DNA of 48,458 nt, from NCBI GenBank assembly GCA_016869285.1, contig VGEN01000013.1, positions 1 through 48,458 on the forward strand, written 5' to 3'. The translations under genes were made by a program, and so were the position numbers. The stretch comes from Alphaproteobacteria bacterium. GTDB lineage: Bacteria > Pseudomonadota > Alphaproteobacteria > SHVZ01. The notes beneath the pieces were generated by a model that ran no database searches, was not told the DNA's origin, and saw only the letters and a list, made by a program, of their open reading frames with translations. Shown here piece after piece: positions 9,848-19,298 of the stretch. The first letter of the stretch is position 1; each line of letters begins with the position of its first letter.

Positions 9848-10252
9848 ATGGCCGACAATTACCCACCAAACATTTATCCCTGTCTGCGCTACAAGGATGC
9901 GCATGCCGCGATCGACTGGCTCGAAAGGGCATTCGGCTTCAAACGGCACGCCGTTCACGAGGCACCTGATGGCAGCATCTTCCATACGCAGATGTTCTAT
10001 GGCGCCGGCATGATCATGCTGGGCGCGACGCAGGACGATTTCATCAAGCAGGCGGGAGTCGGCCCGCAATCCATCTATGTCGCGGTCACCGATCCCGACA
10101 CGCATCACGCACAAGCGAAGGCGGCGGGCGCCAGGGTCGTGCGCGCACTCAACGACACCGACTACGGCTCACGCGAATACTGCGCGCTCGATCTCGAAGG
10201 CCACTTCTGGAGCTTCGGCACTTACTGGCCGAAGGCGAGCGACCCTGCATGA
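9848..10252 (+). CDS. VOC-superfamily (glyoxalase/bleomycin resistance-like) protein
   Basis: A 134-residue protein of the vicinal oxygen chelate superfamily, which includes glyoxalases, dioxygenases and drug-binding resistance proteins. The start NIYPCLRYKDAHAAIDWLER and FGFKRHAVHEAPDG is typical of PhnB/YP_-type VOC proteins. The second repeat ends YCALDLEGHFWSFGTYWP, with the usual D-x-E-G-H-x-W-x-F pattern. Possible metal ligands include His in the first half and Glu/His in DLEGH. ATG 9848 has GGAGG at 9838-9842. Its actual substrate cannot be read from the sequence. It lies between an AraC regulator and a histidine phosphatase gene whose ribosome-binding site overlaps its stop. Confidence 0.88.
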   Translation: MADNYPPNIYPCLRYKDAHAAIDWLERAFGFKRHAVHEAPDGSIFHTQMFYGAGMIMLGATQDDFIKQAGVGPQSIYVAVTDPDTHHAQAKAAGARVVRALNDTDYGSREYCALDLEGHFWSFGTYWPKASDPA

Positions 10253-10259
10253 GGGCGCA

Positions 10260-10802
10260 ATGAGCCGGATCCTTCTCATCCGGCACTGCCAGTCCTCCGG
10301 TCAGGCACCGGATGCGCCGCTGACGCCCGACGGGGTTCGCGCGGCGCTCGGCTTGGCCGACCGCCTGGCCATGCTCGGCGCCGACGCCGCCTATTCCAGC
10401 CCGTTCACCCGCGCTCGGCAGACGCTTTCCCCCTTCGCCGACCGGAACGGCCTGCCCCTCGCGCTCGACGACCGCCTGGCCGAGCGCCGCCTGTCGCCTT
10501 CGCCACACGAGGACTGGCTCGATCTGATCCGAAAGTCGTTCGACGACCTCGATCACGCGGTTCCCGGCGGCGAGTCCCTGCGCGAGGCTCAACGCCGCGG
10601 GCTCGCGGCGCTCGCCGACATCGCGGCCGGGGGCCACCGCCTGCCTGCGGTCGCGACGCATGGCAATCTGCTGTCGTCGATTCTTCGCCACGCCGATGCG
10701 TCCTTCGGCTTTGACTCTTGGAAAGACCTGAGGAACCCGGATCTCTTTCTGGTGTCCATGGCCGAGGGCCGACCGCATGCCTTCGAAAGGCTGGCAGGAT
10801 AG
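10260..10802 (+). CDS. Histidine phosphatase (phosphoglycerate mutase-like) family protein
   Basis: A 180-residue protein of the histidine phosphatase superfamily, which uses a phosphohistidine intermediate. The catalytic start LLIRHCQS carries the nucleophilic His (RHC rather than the more common RHG). The second part has YSSPFTRARQT, with its conserved Arg, and the distal His in AVATHGNLL. Glu in LAERR is the likely proton donor region. It is short, without caps, so probably a small-molecule or protein phosphatase; the substrate is unknown. ATG 10260 is preceded by GAGGG overlapping the VOC gene stop. The long open frame upstream is a shadow of the VOC gene. Confidence 0.9.
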   Translation: MSRILLIRHCQSSGQAPDAPLTPDGVRAALGLADRLAMLGADAAYSSPFTRARQTLSPFADRNGLPLALDDRLAERRLSPSPHEDWLDLIRKSFDDLDHAVPGGESLREAQRRGLAALADIAAGGHRLPAVATHGNLLSSILRHADASFGFDSWKDLRNPDLFLVSMAEGRPHAFERLAG

Positions 10803-10837
10803 CGGGCGCTCGCCGATATCCGAATAGCCTCAGCAGG

Positions 10838-11773
10838 TCACGACAGCGCCTCGGTCCAGAAATCGACCAAAGCCGACTCCTGCGCGGCGGCCCCGTACTT
10901 GGCGACGGTCGCCCGCCCTGCCGCAACAACGTCCTCGCCCCGTCCGCTGTCGCCCGCCTCGACGGCGCGCGCGAGGGCATCGACACATCCCTCGAAATCG
11001 CCGGTCGGGCACCAGAAGCCGTTCGCGGGCGTCGCATAGTCGAGGCCGCCGCCGCCATGGAAGCCCGCTACGATGGCGTCCGCGGCCATCGCCTCAAGCG
11101 GCGGCAGGCCGAAACCTTCATAATAGGTGAGGCTCAGGAACCATCGCGCCTCACCGAGGCGCGCAGCCACCTCCCCGATCGGCATCCGGTCGATTGGAAC
11201 CCACGCGATACCGGCGTAAGCGGGATAGCGGCTACGAAAGATTCCGCGGATGAACTCCGCCAGCTCCATCCCCACCTTGCGCGGCATGAAGGCGATCTGG
11301 CGGCGCTTGGCAAGCGGACGGAACACTCCGGTGTCGATCACGCAGGGAACGACGCGCACGTCGGTAGCGCCGCAGTCACGCTCAAGAAACTCGGCGATCG
11401 TCCGGCTTACCGCGAAAACGCGCTCGATACCCATCGAGCGATAGCTGGGAGCGTCGCCGAGGCCGCTGAATACCAGGTAGTGATTCTGGCAGAAGACGAA
11501 CTTGCGCACCGGGAGCGCCAGGATTTCGGGCAGGTGCACCGGCCAGGGTTCGGGCAAGACGAAGATGTCGTCCGGCCGGACCTCCAACCTTCCTCGCCCA
11601 TCGACGACAGGAACAGTGTGCCTGACGAAGACGTCGTCCTCGCCCGGCAGCAGGTAGACATGCGCATCGAAGCCGCGCTTCACCAGGATCTCGACATGCC
11701 GGAAGATCATGGCGACCCCGCCCATCGGCACGCCGAAGGACTTCGCGACGTAGAAGATTCTCGCTCGGGTCAT
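10838..11773 (-). CDS. GT4-type glycosyltransferase (GT-B fold)
   Basis: A 311-residue glycosyltransferase of the GT-B type, with family GT4-like motifs. Near the N-terminus is the loop GVPMGGVAMIFRHVEILVKRG. The donor-binding half has VVPCVIDTGVF, and the E-x7-E motif is seen as Glu219-Glu227 in YYEGFGLPPLEAMAAD. This is shorter than typical GT4 enzymes (350-400 residues) and lacks part of the N-terminal domain. Acceptor and sugar cannot be deduced. It is the last gene of the minus-strand group that begins with the peptide-binding protein, 26 bases after the esterase, so it may be co-transcribed. Its role there is unclear. It converges with the phosphatase gene. Confidence 0.82.
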   Translation of the reverse strand: MTRARIFYVAKSFGVPMGGVAMIFRHVEILVKRGFDAHVYLLPGEDDVFVRHTVPVVDGRGRLEVRPDDIFVLPEPWPVHLPEILALPVRKFVFCQNHYLVFSGLGDAPSYRSMGIERVFAVSRTIAEFLERDCGATDVRVVPCVIDTGVFRPLAKRRQIAFMPRKVGMELAEFIRGIFRSRYPAYAGIAWVPIDRMPIGEVAARLGEARWFLSLTYYEGFGLPPLEAMAADAIVAGFHGGGGLDYATPANGFWCPTGDFEGCVDALARAVEAGDSGRGEDVVAAGRATVAKYGAAAQESALVDFWTEALS

Positions 11774-11799
11774 GTCACGGCGCCTTATCCGCCTCGGGC

Positions 11800-12816
11800 C
11801 TAGGCCCGTAGCGCCTTCTCAAGATAGGGCAGGCTCACATCCATCCGGTAGTCGATCGAGGAGTGGTTGTCCGGAAACTCCTCATAGACATGCGGCACGC
11901 GATGTGCGTCGAGCAGACGATGCATGCGCCGCGCGCCGTAATGAAGCGCGTACTGGTCCTCGCTGCCGCAGTCGATAAAGAGCCCTTTGAGCTTCTTGAG
12001 CTCGGCGGTGCGGGTCTCGGCGAGCACCAGCGGGTCCCATCTCGTCCACAGCGTCCAGCGCTCGGGGATGATCTCGCAGGTCTCCAGATCGACTGGCAGG
12101 CGGATCGACAGGAACTGTCGCGGATCGGGATCGTAAGTCGCCGCCATCGCCAGGATCATCAACGCGTGGGTTTCCTTGTCAGAGGGCTTCTTCTGCGCTT
12201 CGAAGTGCCGAATGAAGGCCTCGACCGAACGGCCATGCTTGGCCAGCACGTTCAGCGCCGCCGCCATGTCGTGGAGATAGACCAGCTCGAAAGCCATGTC
12301 GGCGGAATGGGCGGCGACCGCGCTCCAGAATTCCGCATGCAGCATGCCGTGAACGATCGCGCCATAGCCGCCGGAGGACTTTCCGAAAACCCCTCGCCTC
12401 CCCTGCCCGCCACAGCCGAAGGTCGATTCCACCTGCGGCACCACCTCCTGGATCAGGAAGTCGGCATAGGCGCCCGTGCCGGCCGAGTTGATGTACTGAT
12501 TGCCGCCGAGCCGCGTATAGCAGTCGGGAAAGGCGACGACGGCCGGGCCCATGGCGCCGCTCGCGATCAGGCGATCGAGCCGCTCGGGCACATTCTCGGT
12601 GAAGGGCCGCCAATTCGTGTGACCGAGTCCGGAGCCGGTGAAGCCGGCGAGGTCGACCAGCAGCGGCACGCGCGTCCACGGCTTGTAGCCGGGCGGCAGG
12701 TAGACATCGACGGAGCGCTCATGCGGATCGCCGAGCGGATTGCCGTCGAGCGCCTTCGAGACGACGGAGAGGCGCCGGACCTCGCCCTTCGGATGATCCC
12801 AGCCGCGCCGCGTCAT
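11800..12816 (-). CDS. Alpha/beta hydrolase, esterase D / S-formylglutathione hydrolase-like
   Basis: A 338-residue putative esterase of the alpha/beta fold. RSVDVYLPPGYKPW is the usual first strand region. The nucleophile elbow is GKSSG (Ser147), followed by GGYGAIVHGM. The acid is likely the Asp in DCGSEDQY and the His is in FPDNHSSIDYR near the C-terminus. The family includes S-formylglutathione hydrolase, enterobactin/bacillibactin esterases and many carboxylesterases, so the substrate is open. No signal peptide is seen, so it should be cytoplasmic. It overlaps the N-formylglutamate amidohydrolase gene by four bases (ATGA). It probably acts on the same imported material as the peptide transporter upstream. 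Confidence 0.85.
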   Translation of the reverse strand: MTRRGWDHPKGEVRRLSVVSKALDGNPLGDPHERSVDVYLPPGYKPWTRVPLLVDLAGFTGSGLGHTNWRPFTENVPERLDRLIASGAMGPAVVAFPDCYTRLGGNQYINSAGTGAYADFLIQEVVPQVESTFGCGGQGRRGVFGKSSGGYGAIVHGMLHAEFWSAVAAHSADMAFELVYLHDMAAALNVLAKHGRSVEAFIRHFEAQKKPSDKETHALMILAMAATYDPDPRQFLSIRLPVDLETCEIIPERWTLWTRWDPLVLAETRTAELKKLKGLFIDCGSEDQYALHYGARRMHRLLDAHRVPHVYEEFPDNHSSIDYRMDVSLPYLEKALRA

Positions 12817-13658
12817 TGCCTGCGCGCGAAGTCGATGACGGCATCGAGCAGCGTGCCGAGATCCCGTTGGAGCTTGTCGAAACCGGGCCCCCGAAGAATC
12901 TTCGCCTCGTCCATATAGAGGCCGCGGTTGATCTCGATCTGCAGGGCGTGGCGGCCGGCGCCCGGATCGGAATAGCGCATGATCAGCTCGAGCCCTTTGT
13001 AGGGATCGTTGATCGCGACCGAGTAGCCGAGACCGGCCAGCACGTCATGGACGAGCTTCATGAAGGCGTGATCGCAGGTCCTGCCGTCGCGATCGCCGAG
13101 CACGATGTCCGGACGCCTGGCGCCGACATCGGTCGACATGGCGTTGCCGACCGACTTCATCGAATGGCAGTTGATGTGCCAGACCTTGCCGAAGCGCCGG
13201 GACAGCTCGTCATAGGCACCGCCGATCGCCGTATGATACGGCACATAGAAACGGTCGATGCGCGCTTTCACCTCGGCAACCGAGAGGCGTTTGCCGTGCA
13301 CCGGAACGCCCGGCACCGCAAGGCGCCTGATCAGTCCGAGGCCGAGCCGGCTCTTCTCTGTCGGGCTCAACGGCCCGGGCCAAGCCTCCGATAAGAGATC
13401 GGGATCGATGTCGGTCGCCGCCCGGTTGGGGTCGATGTAGACGCGCGGGAAGTGCGCCTCGATCAGGATCGCGCCCTTGGCCGGGCCATCGCGGAACAGC
13501 TCATGGACGAAGGCATCCTCTCCGGTCCTGAGCAGCTCCATCGGCGCGATCGGCCGGAAGTCGTCAGGATAGACGACACCGCTGTGGGGCGAGTCGAGCA
13601 GCACCGGCGCCGCGGCGCCGGTCGGATCGTGTCGGGTGAGGACGCCCGGAACGTGCAT
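12813..13658 (-). CDS. N-formylglutamate amidohydrolase family protein
   Basis: A 281-residue member of the N-formylglutamate amidohydrolase family (HutG type 2), zinc-dependent enzymes that release formate from N-formyl-glutamate and related N-formyl amino acids. Hallmarks are VLLDSPHSGVVYPDDF at the N-terminus, PRVYIDPNRAATDIDPDLL, VWHINCHSMKS with a probable zinc-binding His, and LQIEINRGLYMDE. In histidine degradation it would act beside hut genes, but none are visible here. Instead it sits three bases after a peptide-transporter ATPase gene and overlaps an esterase gene, suggesting a role in processing imported N-acyl or N-formyl compounds. ATG 13658 is supported by spacing. The length is normal for the family. 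Confidence 0.9.
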   Translation of the reverse strand: MHVPGVLTRHDPTGAAAPVLLDSPHSGVVYPDDFRPIAPMELLRTGEDAFVHELFRDGPAKGAILIEAHFPRVYIDPNRAATDIDPDLLSEAWPGPLSPTEKSRLGLGLIRRLAVPGVPVHGKRLSVAEVKARIDRFYVPYHTAIGGAYDELSRRFGKVWHINCHSMKSVGNAMSTDVGARRPDIVLGDRDGRTCDHAFMKLVHDVLAGLGYSVAINDPYKGLELIMRYSDPGAGRHALQIEINRGLYMDEAKILRGPGFDKLQRDLGTLLDAVIDFARRQ

Positions 13659-13661
13659 GGC

Positions 13662-14650
13662 TCAGCCGTCGTTGAGATGGCAGGCGGAATGCCGCCCCGG
13701 CGCGATCTCCTTAAGCGCAGGGATCTCGCGCCGGCATCGTTCCATCGCATGCGGGCAGCGCGGATGGAAGTGACAGCCTGTGGGCGGGTTGAGCGGCGAC
13801 GGGATCTCGCCCGTGACCGGAGCGAAGTCGCGCTTGCGCGACTCGATCCGCGGCACGCCGCCCAGCAGCGCCTGGGTATAGGGATGGTTCGGCGAGCGGA
13901 ACAGCTCGGTCGTCGGTCCGCTCTCGACGATGCGTCCGAGGTACATGATGACGACACGGTCGCTCAGATGCTCGACCACGCCGAGATCGTGGCTGATGAA
14001 GAGATAGGTGGGGTTGAGGTCGCGGCGCAGCTCCATGAACAGGTTCAGGACCTGCGCCTGGATCGAGACATCGAGCGCGGCGACCGCCTCGTCGCAGATC
14101 AGGAACTCGGGCTTGACCGCAAGCGCGCGGGCGATGCCGATGCGCTGGCGCTGGCCGCCGGAGAACTGGTGTGGATAGCGCCGGCGGAAGGCAGGGTCGA
14201 GCCCGACCCGGCGCATGACGGCGTCGACATAGGTGCCGAACTCGACGCGATCGACGAGGCCATGCACGCGCGGCGCCTCGCCGATGATGTCCTCGACCCG
14301 CTTCCGCGGGTTGAGCGAGGCGAAGGGATCCTGGAAGATCATCTGCGTGCCGAGCTGGGCTTTGCCGCCACGCAGCTTGTCGCCGGTCACGTCCGTGCCG
14401 CGATAGAATATCTTGCCCTCGCTTGGCGGCAGGATGCCGGCGGCGATGCGGCCGATTGTCGACTTGCCGCAGCCGGACTCGCCGACCAGGCCGACGACCT
14501 CGCCGGGGCGGATCGCGAGATCGAAGCGATCGACGGCGTGCACCACCTCCTCGCGCATGCCGGCACCGATCGCATTCGCGATCTTCGCCGCGACATCCAG
14601 CGGCTTGACGAAGCGCTTGCTGACGCCCCGGAGCTCGATCAGCGCCTCGC

Positions 14651-14654
<4 letters not shown>
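13662..14654 (-). CDS. Peptide ABC transporter ATPase, OppF/DppF type
   Basis: A 330-residue ABC ATPase of the oligopeptide/dipeptide class that works with the OppD-type ATPase encoded just upstream. Motifs are Walker A (GESGCGKST), the Q-loop MIFQDPFASLNPR, the signature FSGGQRQRIGIARAL, Walker B (FLICDEAVAALD) and the H-loop FISHDLGVVEH. The C-terminal oligopeptide extension has the Cys cluster HFHPRCPHAMERC, which in this class often binds an iron-sulfur cluster. Walker B has DEAVAALD, where most members have DEPVSALD; this variant occurs in the group. GTG 14654 overlaps the preceding gene by four bases. It is followed after three bases by the N-formylglutamate amidohydrolase gene. Confidence 0.93.
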
Positions 14655-15636
<982 letters not shown>

Positions 15637-15640
<4 letters not shown>

Positions 15641-16542
15641 CGCTTGAGCCTCGGATTGAGCACGTCGCGAAGCTGGTCGCCGACGAGGTTGATCGAGATG
15701 ATCGTGATCAGCAGCGCGATGCCCGGAAAGAAGCTGATCCAGTACTTGCCGGAGAGCAGATACTCGAAGCCGTTGGCGATCAGGAGACCGAGCGAAGGCT
15801 CAGTGATCGGAAGCCCGATGCCGAGGAAGGAGAGCGTCGCTTCGAGCGCGATCGCGCCCGCCACCTGCACCGTGCCGATCACGATCATCGGCGGCATGCA
15901 GTTCGGCAGGATATGCCCGAAGATGATGCGCGGCTTTGAAAGCCCGAGGCAGATCGCCGCCTCGACATATTCTCGCCGGCGCTCGACCAGCGCCGTGCCG
16001 CGGATGGTGCGGGCGTAGTAGGCCCACTGCACGATGACCAGCGCGAGGATGATCTTGCCGACGCCCTGCCCGAGCACAGCGAGCAGGATCAGCGCGATCA
16101 GGATCGTCGGGAAGCTAAGCTGCAGGTCGACCAGCCGCATGATCAACGTCTCGGTGCGCCCGCCGGCATAGGCGGCCGTGAGGCCGAGCGCCATGCCGAC
16201 CACCATCGCCAGAATGCCGGAGAAGACGCCGACCGCGAGGCTGGTGCGAAGCCCGTAGAAGATGCCCGACAGCATGTCGCGCCCCTGCCCGTCGGTGCCG
16301 AGCCAGAAGGTGATGCCGTCCATGCTCTTCGAGCCCGGCGGCAACCGGCTGTCGAGGATGTCGAGCTTGGAAAGATCGTAGGGGTTCTGCGGCGAGATCA
16401 GCGGCGCGAAAAGAGCGACCAGCAGAATGACGGCCAGCACCACGGCGCCGAGAACGGCAAGCCTGTCCTCGACGAACTCGGAAACGAGGCGCCGGAACGG
16501 CGTCTCGATCTTGCCAGGTGCGGTCGCGGACGGCGCGCTCAT
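15637..16542 (-). CDS. Peptide ABC transporter permease, DppC/OppC type
   Basis: A 301-residue inner-membrane permease with an N-terminal transmembrane anchor (about 33-52) and the binding-protein-dependent transport domain in the second half. Family features are LGTDGQGRDMLSGIFYGLRT, which is specific to DppC/OppC, and the coupling motif YVEAAICLGLSKPRIIFGHI that contacts the ATPases. The final segment LGDQLRDVLNPRLK (seen as VGDQLRDVLNPRL) is also diagnostic. It overlaps both neighbours by four bases. It pairs with the DppB-type permease to form the channel for peptides or related solutes. Confidence 0.94.
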
Positions 16543-17516
16543 CCTTTGACGTCCTGAAGGCGCACGCGCGGATCGATCACCGAGTAGAGGACATCGACGA
16601 TCAGGTTGATGACGATGAACAGCAGCACGATCATCATCAGGTAGGCAACCATCACCGGGCGGTCGAGCTGGTTGATCGAGTCTATGATCAGCTTGCCCAT
16701 GCCCGGCCAGGCGAAGATCGACTCCGTCACGACGGCGAAGGCGATGAGGCCGGCGATCTCGAGACCGACGACGGTGACGAGCGGGATCAGGATGTTCCGC
16801 AGCACATGCACGCCGACGACACGGCGATGCGAGAGCCCCTTGGCGCGGGCGAACTTGATGTAGTCCTGCAGCAGCGTCTCGCGCACGCCGGCGCGCGTAA
16901 GGCGGATGATCAAAGCGGCATTGCCGAGCGCGAGGTTGACAGCGGGCAGGATCACATGGGCGAGGCCATCCAGCGTGAACAGGCTCGACCTGATGCCGAG
17001 GAAGGTGCCGATCTGGCCGCGCCCGGTGGAGGGCAGCCAGCCCAGCATCACGGCGAAGACCATGATGAACATCAGCCCCTGCCAGAAGGTCGGCAGGCTG
17101 AACCCCACGATCGATCCGGCCATGATCCCCTTCGAGGTCGCCGCCTGCGGCTTGAGCCCGGCATAGAGGCCGAGCGGGATGCCGACGACGAGCGAGAGCA
17201 CGACCGCAGTCCCGGCGAGTTCGAGCGTCGCCGGCATGCGCTCGAAGATCAGCCGGAGCGCGGGCTCGTTGAAGACGAAGGAGCGGCCGAGATCGCCTTT
17301 CGCCGCATTGGCGAGGAAGACGAAATACTGCTCCCAGAGCGGCCGGTCGAGGCCGAGCGCCCGGATGGCGCGCTCGCGCTCGAGCTGATCGGCATCGGGC
17401 GAGATCAGGATGTCCACGGGATTGCCGATGGCGAAGACGCCGAGGAACACGATCACCGACATGACCAGCAGGACAACGACGCTCTGCATCAGGCGTCGAA
17501 CCATGAAGACGGTCAT
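16539..17516 (-). CDS. Peptide ABC transporter permease, DppB/OppB type
   Basis: A 325-residue permease beginning MTVFMVRRLMQSVVVLLVMS, the usual DppB start with one transmembrane helix. This is followed by a periplasmic region with GLDRPLWEQYFVFLANAAKGDLGRSF and the transport domain with DYIKFARAKGLSHRRVVGVH as the coupling segment. ATG 17516 is chosen, with AGGGG seven to eleven bases upstream, over an upstream in-frame ATG at 17543 that would precede a poor site. A 98-base spacer containing a strong hairpin separates it from the binding-protein gene. The downstream genes overlap in a continuous chain. Confidence 0.93.
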   Translation of the reverse strand: MTVFMVRRLMQSVVVLLVMSVIVFLGVFAIGNPVDILISPDADQLERERAIRALGLDRPLWEQYFVFLANAAKGDLGRSFVFNEPALRLIFERMPATLELAGTAVVLSLVVGIPLGLYAGLKPQAATSKGIMAGSIVGFSLPTFWQGLMFIMVFAVMLGWLPSTGRGQIGTFLGIRSSLFTLDGLAHVILPAVNLALGNAALIIRLTRAGVRETLLQDYIKFARAKGLSHRRVVGVHVLRNILIPLVTVVGLEIAGLIAFAVVTESIFAWPGMGKLIIDSINQLDRPVMVAYLMMIVLLFIVINLIVDVLYSVIDPRVRLQDVKG

Positions 17517-17571
17517 ACGGCCCCTGTTCCCCCTTCCCGGCACTGACGGCCGGGTTCGCGGACTTTAGTCA

Positions 17572-17604
17572 CCGGCCCCCACTCCGTCGAGGGGCGGGGG
17601 CCGG
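17572..17604 (-). promoter_or_regulatory. Hairpin between the peptide-binding protein gene and the permease genes
   Basis: CCGGCCCCC (17572-17580) pairs with GGGGGCCGG (17596-17604) across a 15-base loop. There is no T run on the minus strand, so it is not a clear terminator. Such structures after binding-protein genes often protect the 3' end of the upstream message and allow the soluble protein to be made in excess over the membrane parts. That role is inference. Confidence 0.5.
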
Positions 17605-17613
17605 AGCGACGTT

Positions 17614-19188
17614 CTACTTCGCCGTCGTCACTTCCATCGCCAGTGTGCCCTGATCGGCGCGGGCGACGTATTTGAGGCCCTTCTTGAGCCCCCAGGTCGA
17701 CACCTCGTAGTGCAGCGGGATGACGCCGACATCGCGGATTCCGATCTCGCTCGCCTGTGCAAGCAGCTCGGCGCGCTTGGCGCTGTTGACCGTCTTGAGA
17801 GCCTCGCCCAGCACCTTGTCCAGCTCGGGGTTGCTGTAGCGGCCGCGATTGGCCTGGCCCATGCCGGTATCCCTGTTGAAGGTCGCCAGCAGCGAGCGCA
17901 GGGTCGAGGAGGTTTCGCCCGTGCCCGAGCCCCAACCGACCAGGAAGATCGAGTACTCCTGGTTCGTAGCCTTGGCGGCATAGGTGGCCCAGGGTAGCGC
18001 CTCGACCTTGGCGTCGACGCCGACGCGGCTCCACATCTGCGCCACCGTCTGGATGACGCGCGCGTCGTTGATGTAGCGGTCGTTCGGACCGTGGAGGGTG
18101 ATGGCGAAGCCGTTCGGATAGCCGGCCTCGGCCAGCAGCTTCTTGGCGCCGTCCGGATCGTACTTCTCGGGCTTGAGATTCTTGCTGGTGCCGAAGAAGC
18201 TCTCGGCCAGGAGCTGCCCCGCAGGCACGCCGACGCCTTCCATGACGCGCTCGACGATGCCGTCGCGATTGATCGCCTTCGACAGCGCCTGGCGGACGCG
18301 GAGATCCTTGAGCGGATTCTTGGCCAGCGCCTTGCCTTGCTTGTCGGCGATGAATGGCGTCGCGTCGCGCTGATGATCCATGTGCAGATAGATCAGCCGG
18401 TTCGAGGCTGCCTGCGCCAGCGTGAGATTGGCATTCTGCTTCAGCTTCTCGATATCGGCGGTCGGCACCGCTTCGATCATCTGCACGTCTCCGGCGAGCA
18501 GCGCGGCAACGCGGGCGGCCGGGTTGGTGATCAGCCGGAAGGTGACCTTCTTCCACTCGGGTTTCTGGTCCCAGTAACCCTCATTGCGCTCGAGCACGAT
18601 GCGGTCGCCACGGGCATAGTCCGCGAACTTGTAGGCGCCGGTGCCGACAGCGGCCGTCATGCGGTTGAAGTCCTCGGTCGGCGCCTGGACGAACTTCTTG
18701 CTGACGATGAAGAAGTTGCTGAGGTCGTTCGGCATCAGCGGATAGGGTCCGTCGGTCCTGAGTTCGATCGTGAGCGGATCGACGATGACGGCCTCCTTGA
18801 TCGCCTTGGTGTAGATCGTGAAGGGCGACGGGCTGTTGGGTACCCAGGCGACACGCTTGATGCTGGCGATCACGTCCTCGGCGGTGAAGTCCGAGCCGTC
18901 GCTGAACTGGACGCCGGGGCGCAGCTTGATGATCCACTTGTCGTCGCCGCGGGCCGACCAGGAGACCGCAAGGCCCTGGATCAGCTTCTGGTTCTCGTCC
19001 TGCTCGATCAGCGAGTTGAAGACGTGCTGAGCGATGTTGTTATTCGGCGCCAGCGCGTGGAAATGCGGATCCAGCGAGGTGACGGAGGCGCCGAGCCCGA
19101 TCGCGAGGTCCTGGGCACGGCCTTCGGCGGCGGCGAAGCCGATCGCCGCGGCCACCGCGACGCCAATCGTTCGTTTAGCTAAGGTCAT
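17614..19188 (-). CDS. Peptide/nickel-type ABC transporter substrate-binding protein
   Basis: A 524-residue periplasmic binding protein of the SBP_bac_5 family, which serves dipeptide, oligopeptide, nickel and related importers. A signal peptide is seen (MTLAKRTIGVAVAAAIGFAAAEGRAQ, cut near residue 26). Family blocks include SLDPHFHALAPNNNIAQHVF, IIKLRPGVQFSDGSDFTAEDV, DLRVRQALSKAINRDGIVE and the C-terminal VSTWGLKKGLKYVARAD. It is the first gene of the transporter operon, and ATG 19188 has AGGGAG about nine bases upstream. The ligand cannot be read from sequence. The presence of N-formylglutamate amidohydrolase downstream makes formylated or acylated peptides an attractive but unproven candidate. 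Confidence 0.92.
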   Translation of the reverse strand: MTLAKRTIGVAVAAAIGFAAAEGRAQDLAIGLGASVTSLDPHFHALAPNNNIAQHVFNSLIEQDENQKLIQGLAVSWSARGDDKWIIKLRPGVQFSDGSDFTAEDVIASIKRVAWVPNSPSPFTIYTKAIKEAVIVDPLTIELRTDGPYPLMPNDLSNFFIVSKKFVQAPTEDFNRMTAAVGTGAYKFADYARGDRIVLERNEGYWDQKPEWKKVTFRLITNPAARVAALLAGDVQMIEAVPTADIEKLKQNANLTLAQAASNRLIYLHMDHQRDATPFIADKQGKALAKNPLKDLRVRQALSKAINRDGIVERVMEGVGVPAGQLLAESFFGTSKNLKPEKYDPDGAKKLLAEAGYPNGFAITLHGPNDRYINDARVIQTVAQMWSRVGVDAKVEALPWATYAAKATNQEYSIFLVGWGSGTGETSSTLRSLLATFNRDTGMGQANRGRYSNPELDKVLGEALKTVNSAKRAELLAQASEIGIRDVGVIPLHYEVSTWGLKKGLKYVARADQGTLAMEVTTAK

Positions 19189-19210
19189 GGAAACAACTCC
19201 CTGTTCCGTG

Positions 19211-19258
19211 GCACCCTCACGGGCGCCCTTGCCTCTTTTCTATCGGCTATTAGGGTGC
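19211..19258. promoter_or_regulatory. Separated inverted repeat in the divergent intergenic region
   Basis: GCACCCT (19211-19217) and AGGGTGC (19252-19258) are perfect 7-bp inverted halves 34 bases apart, inside the 110-base gap between divergent genes. The centre is comparatively AT-rich (cttttctatcggctattag), where promoters would lie. It could be a looping or dimer-pair operator. I see no convincing -35/-10 pair, so this is tentative. Confidence 0.25.
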
Positions 19259-19298
19259 GCCGCCACGGTCAACCGGAAAGACGAGCCGATCGACCTCG

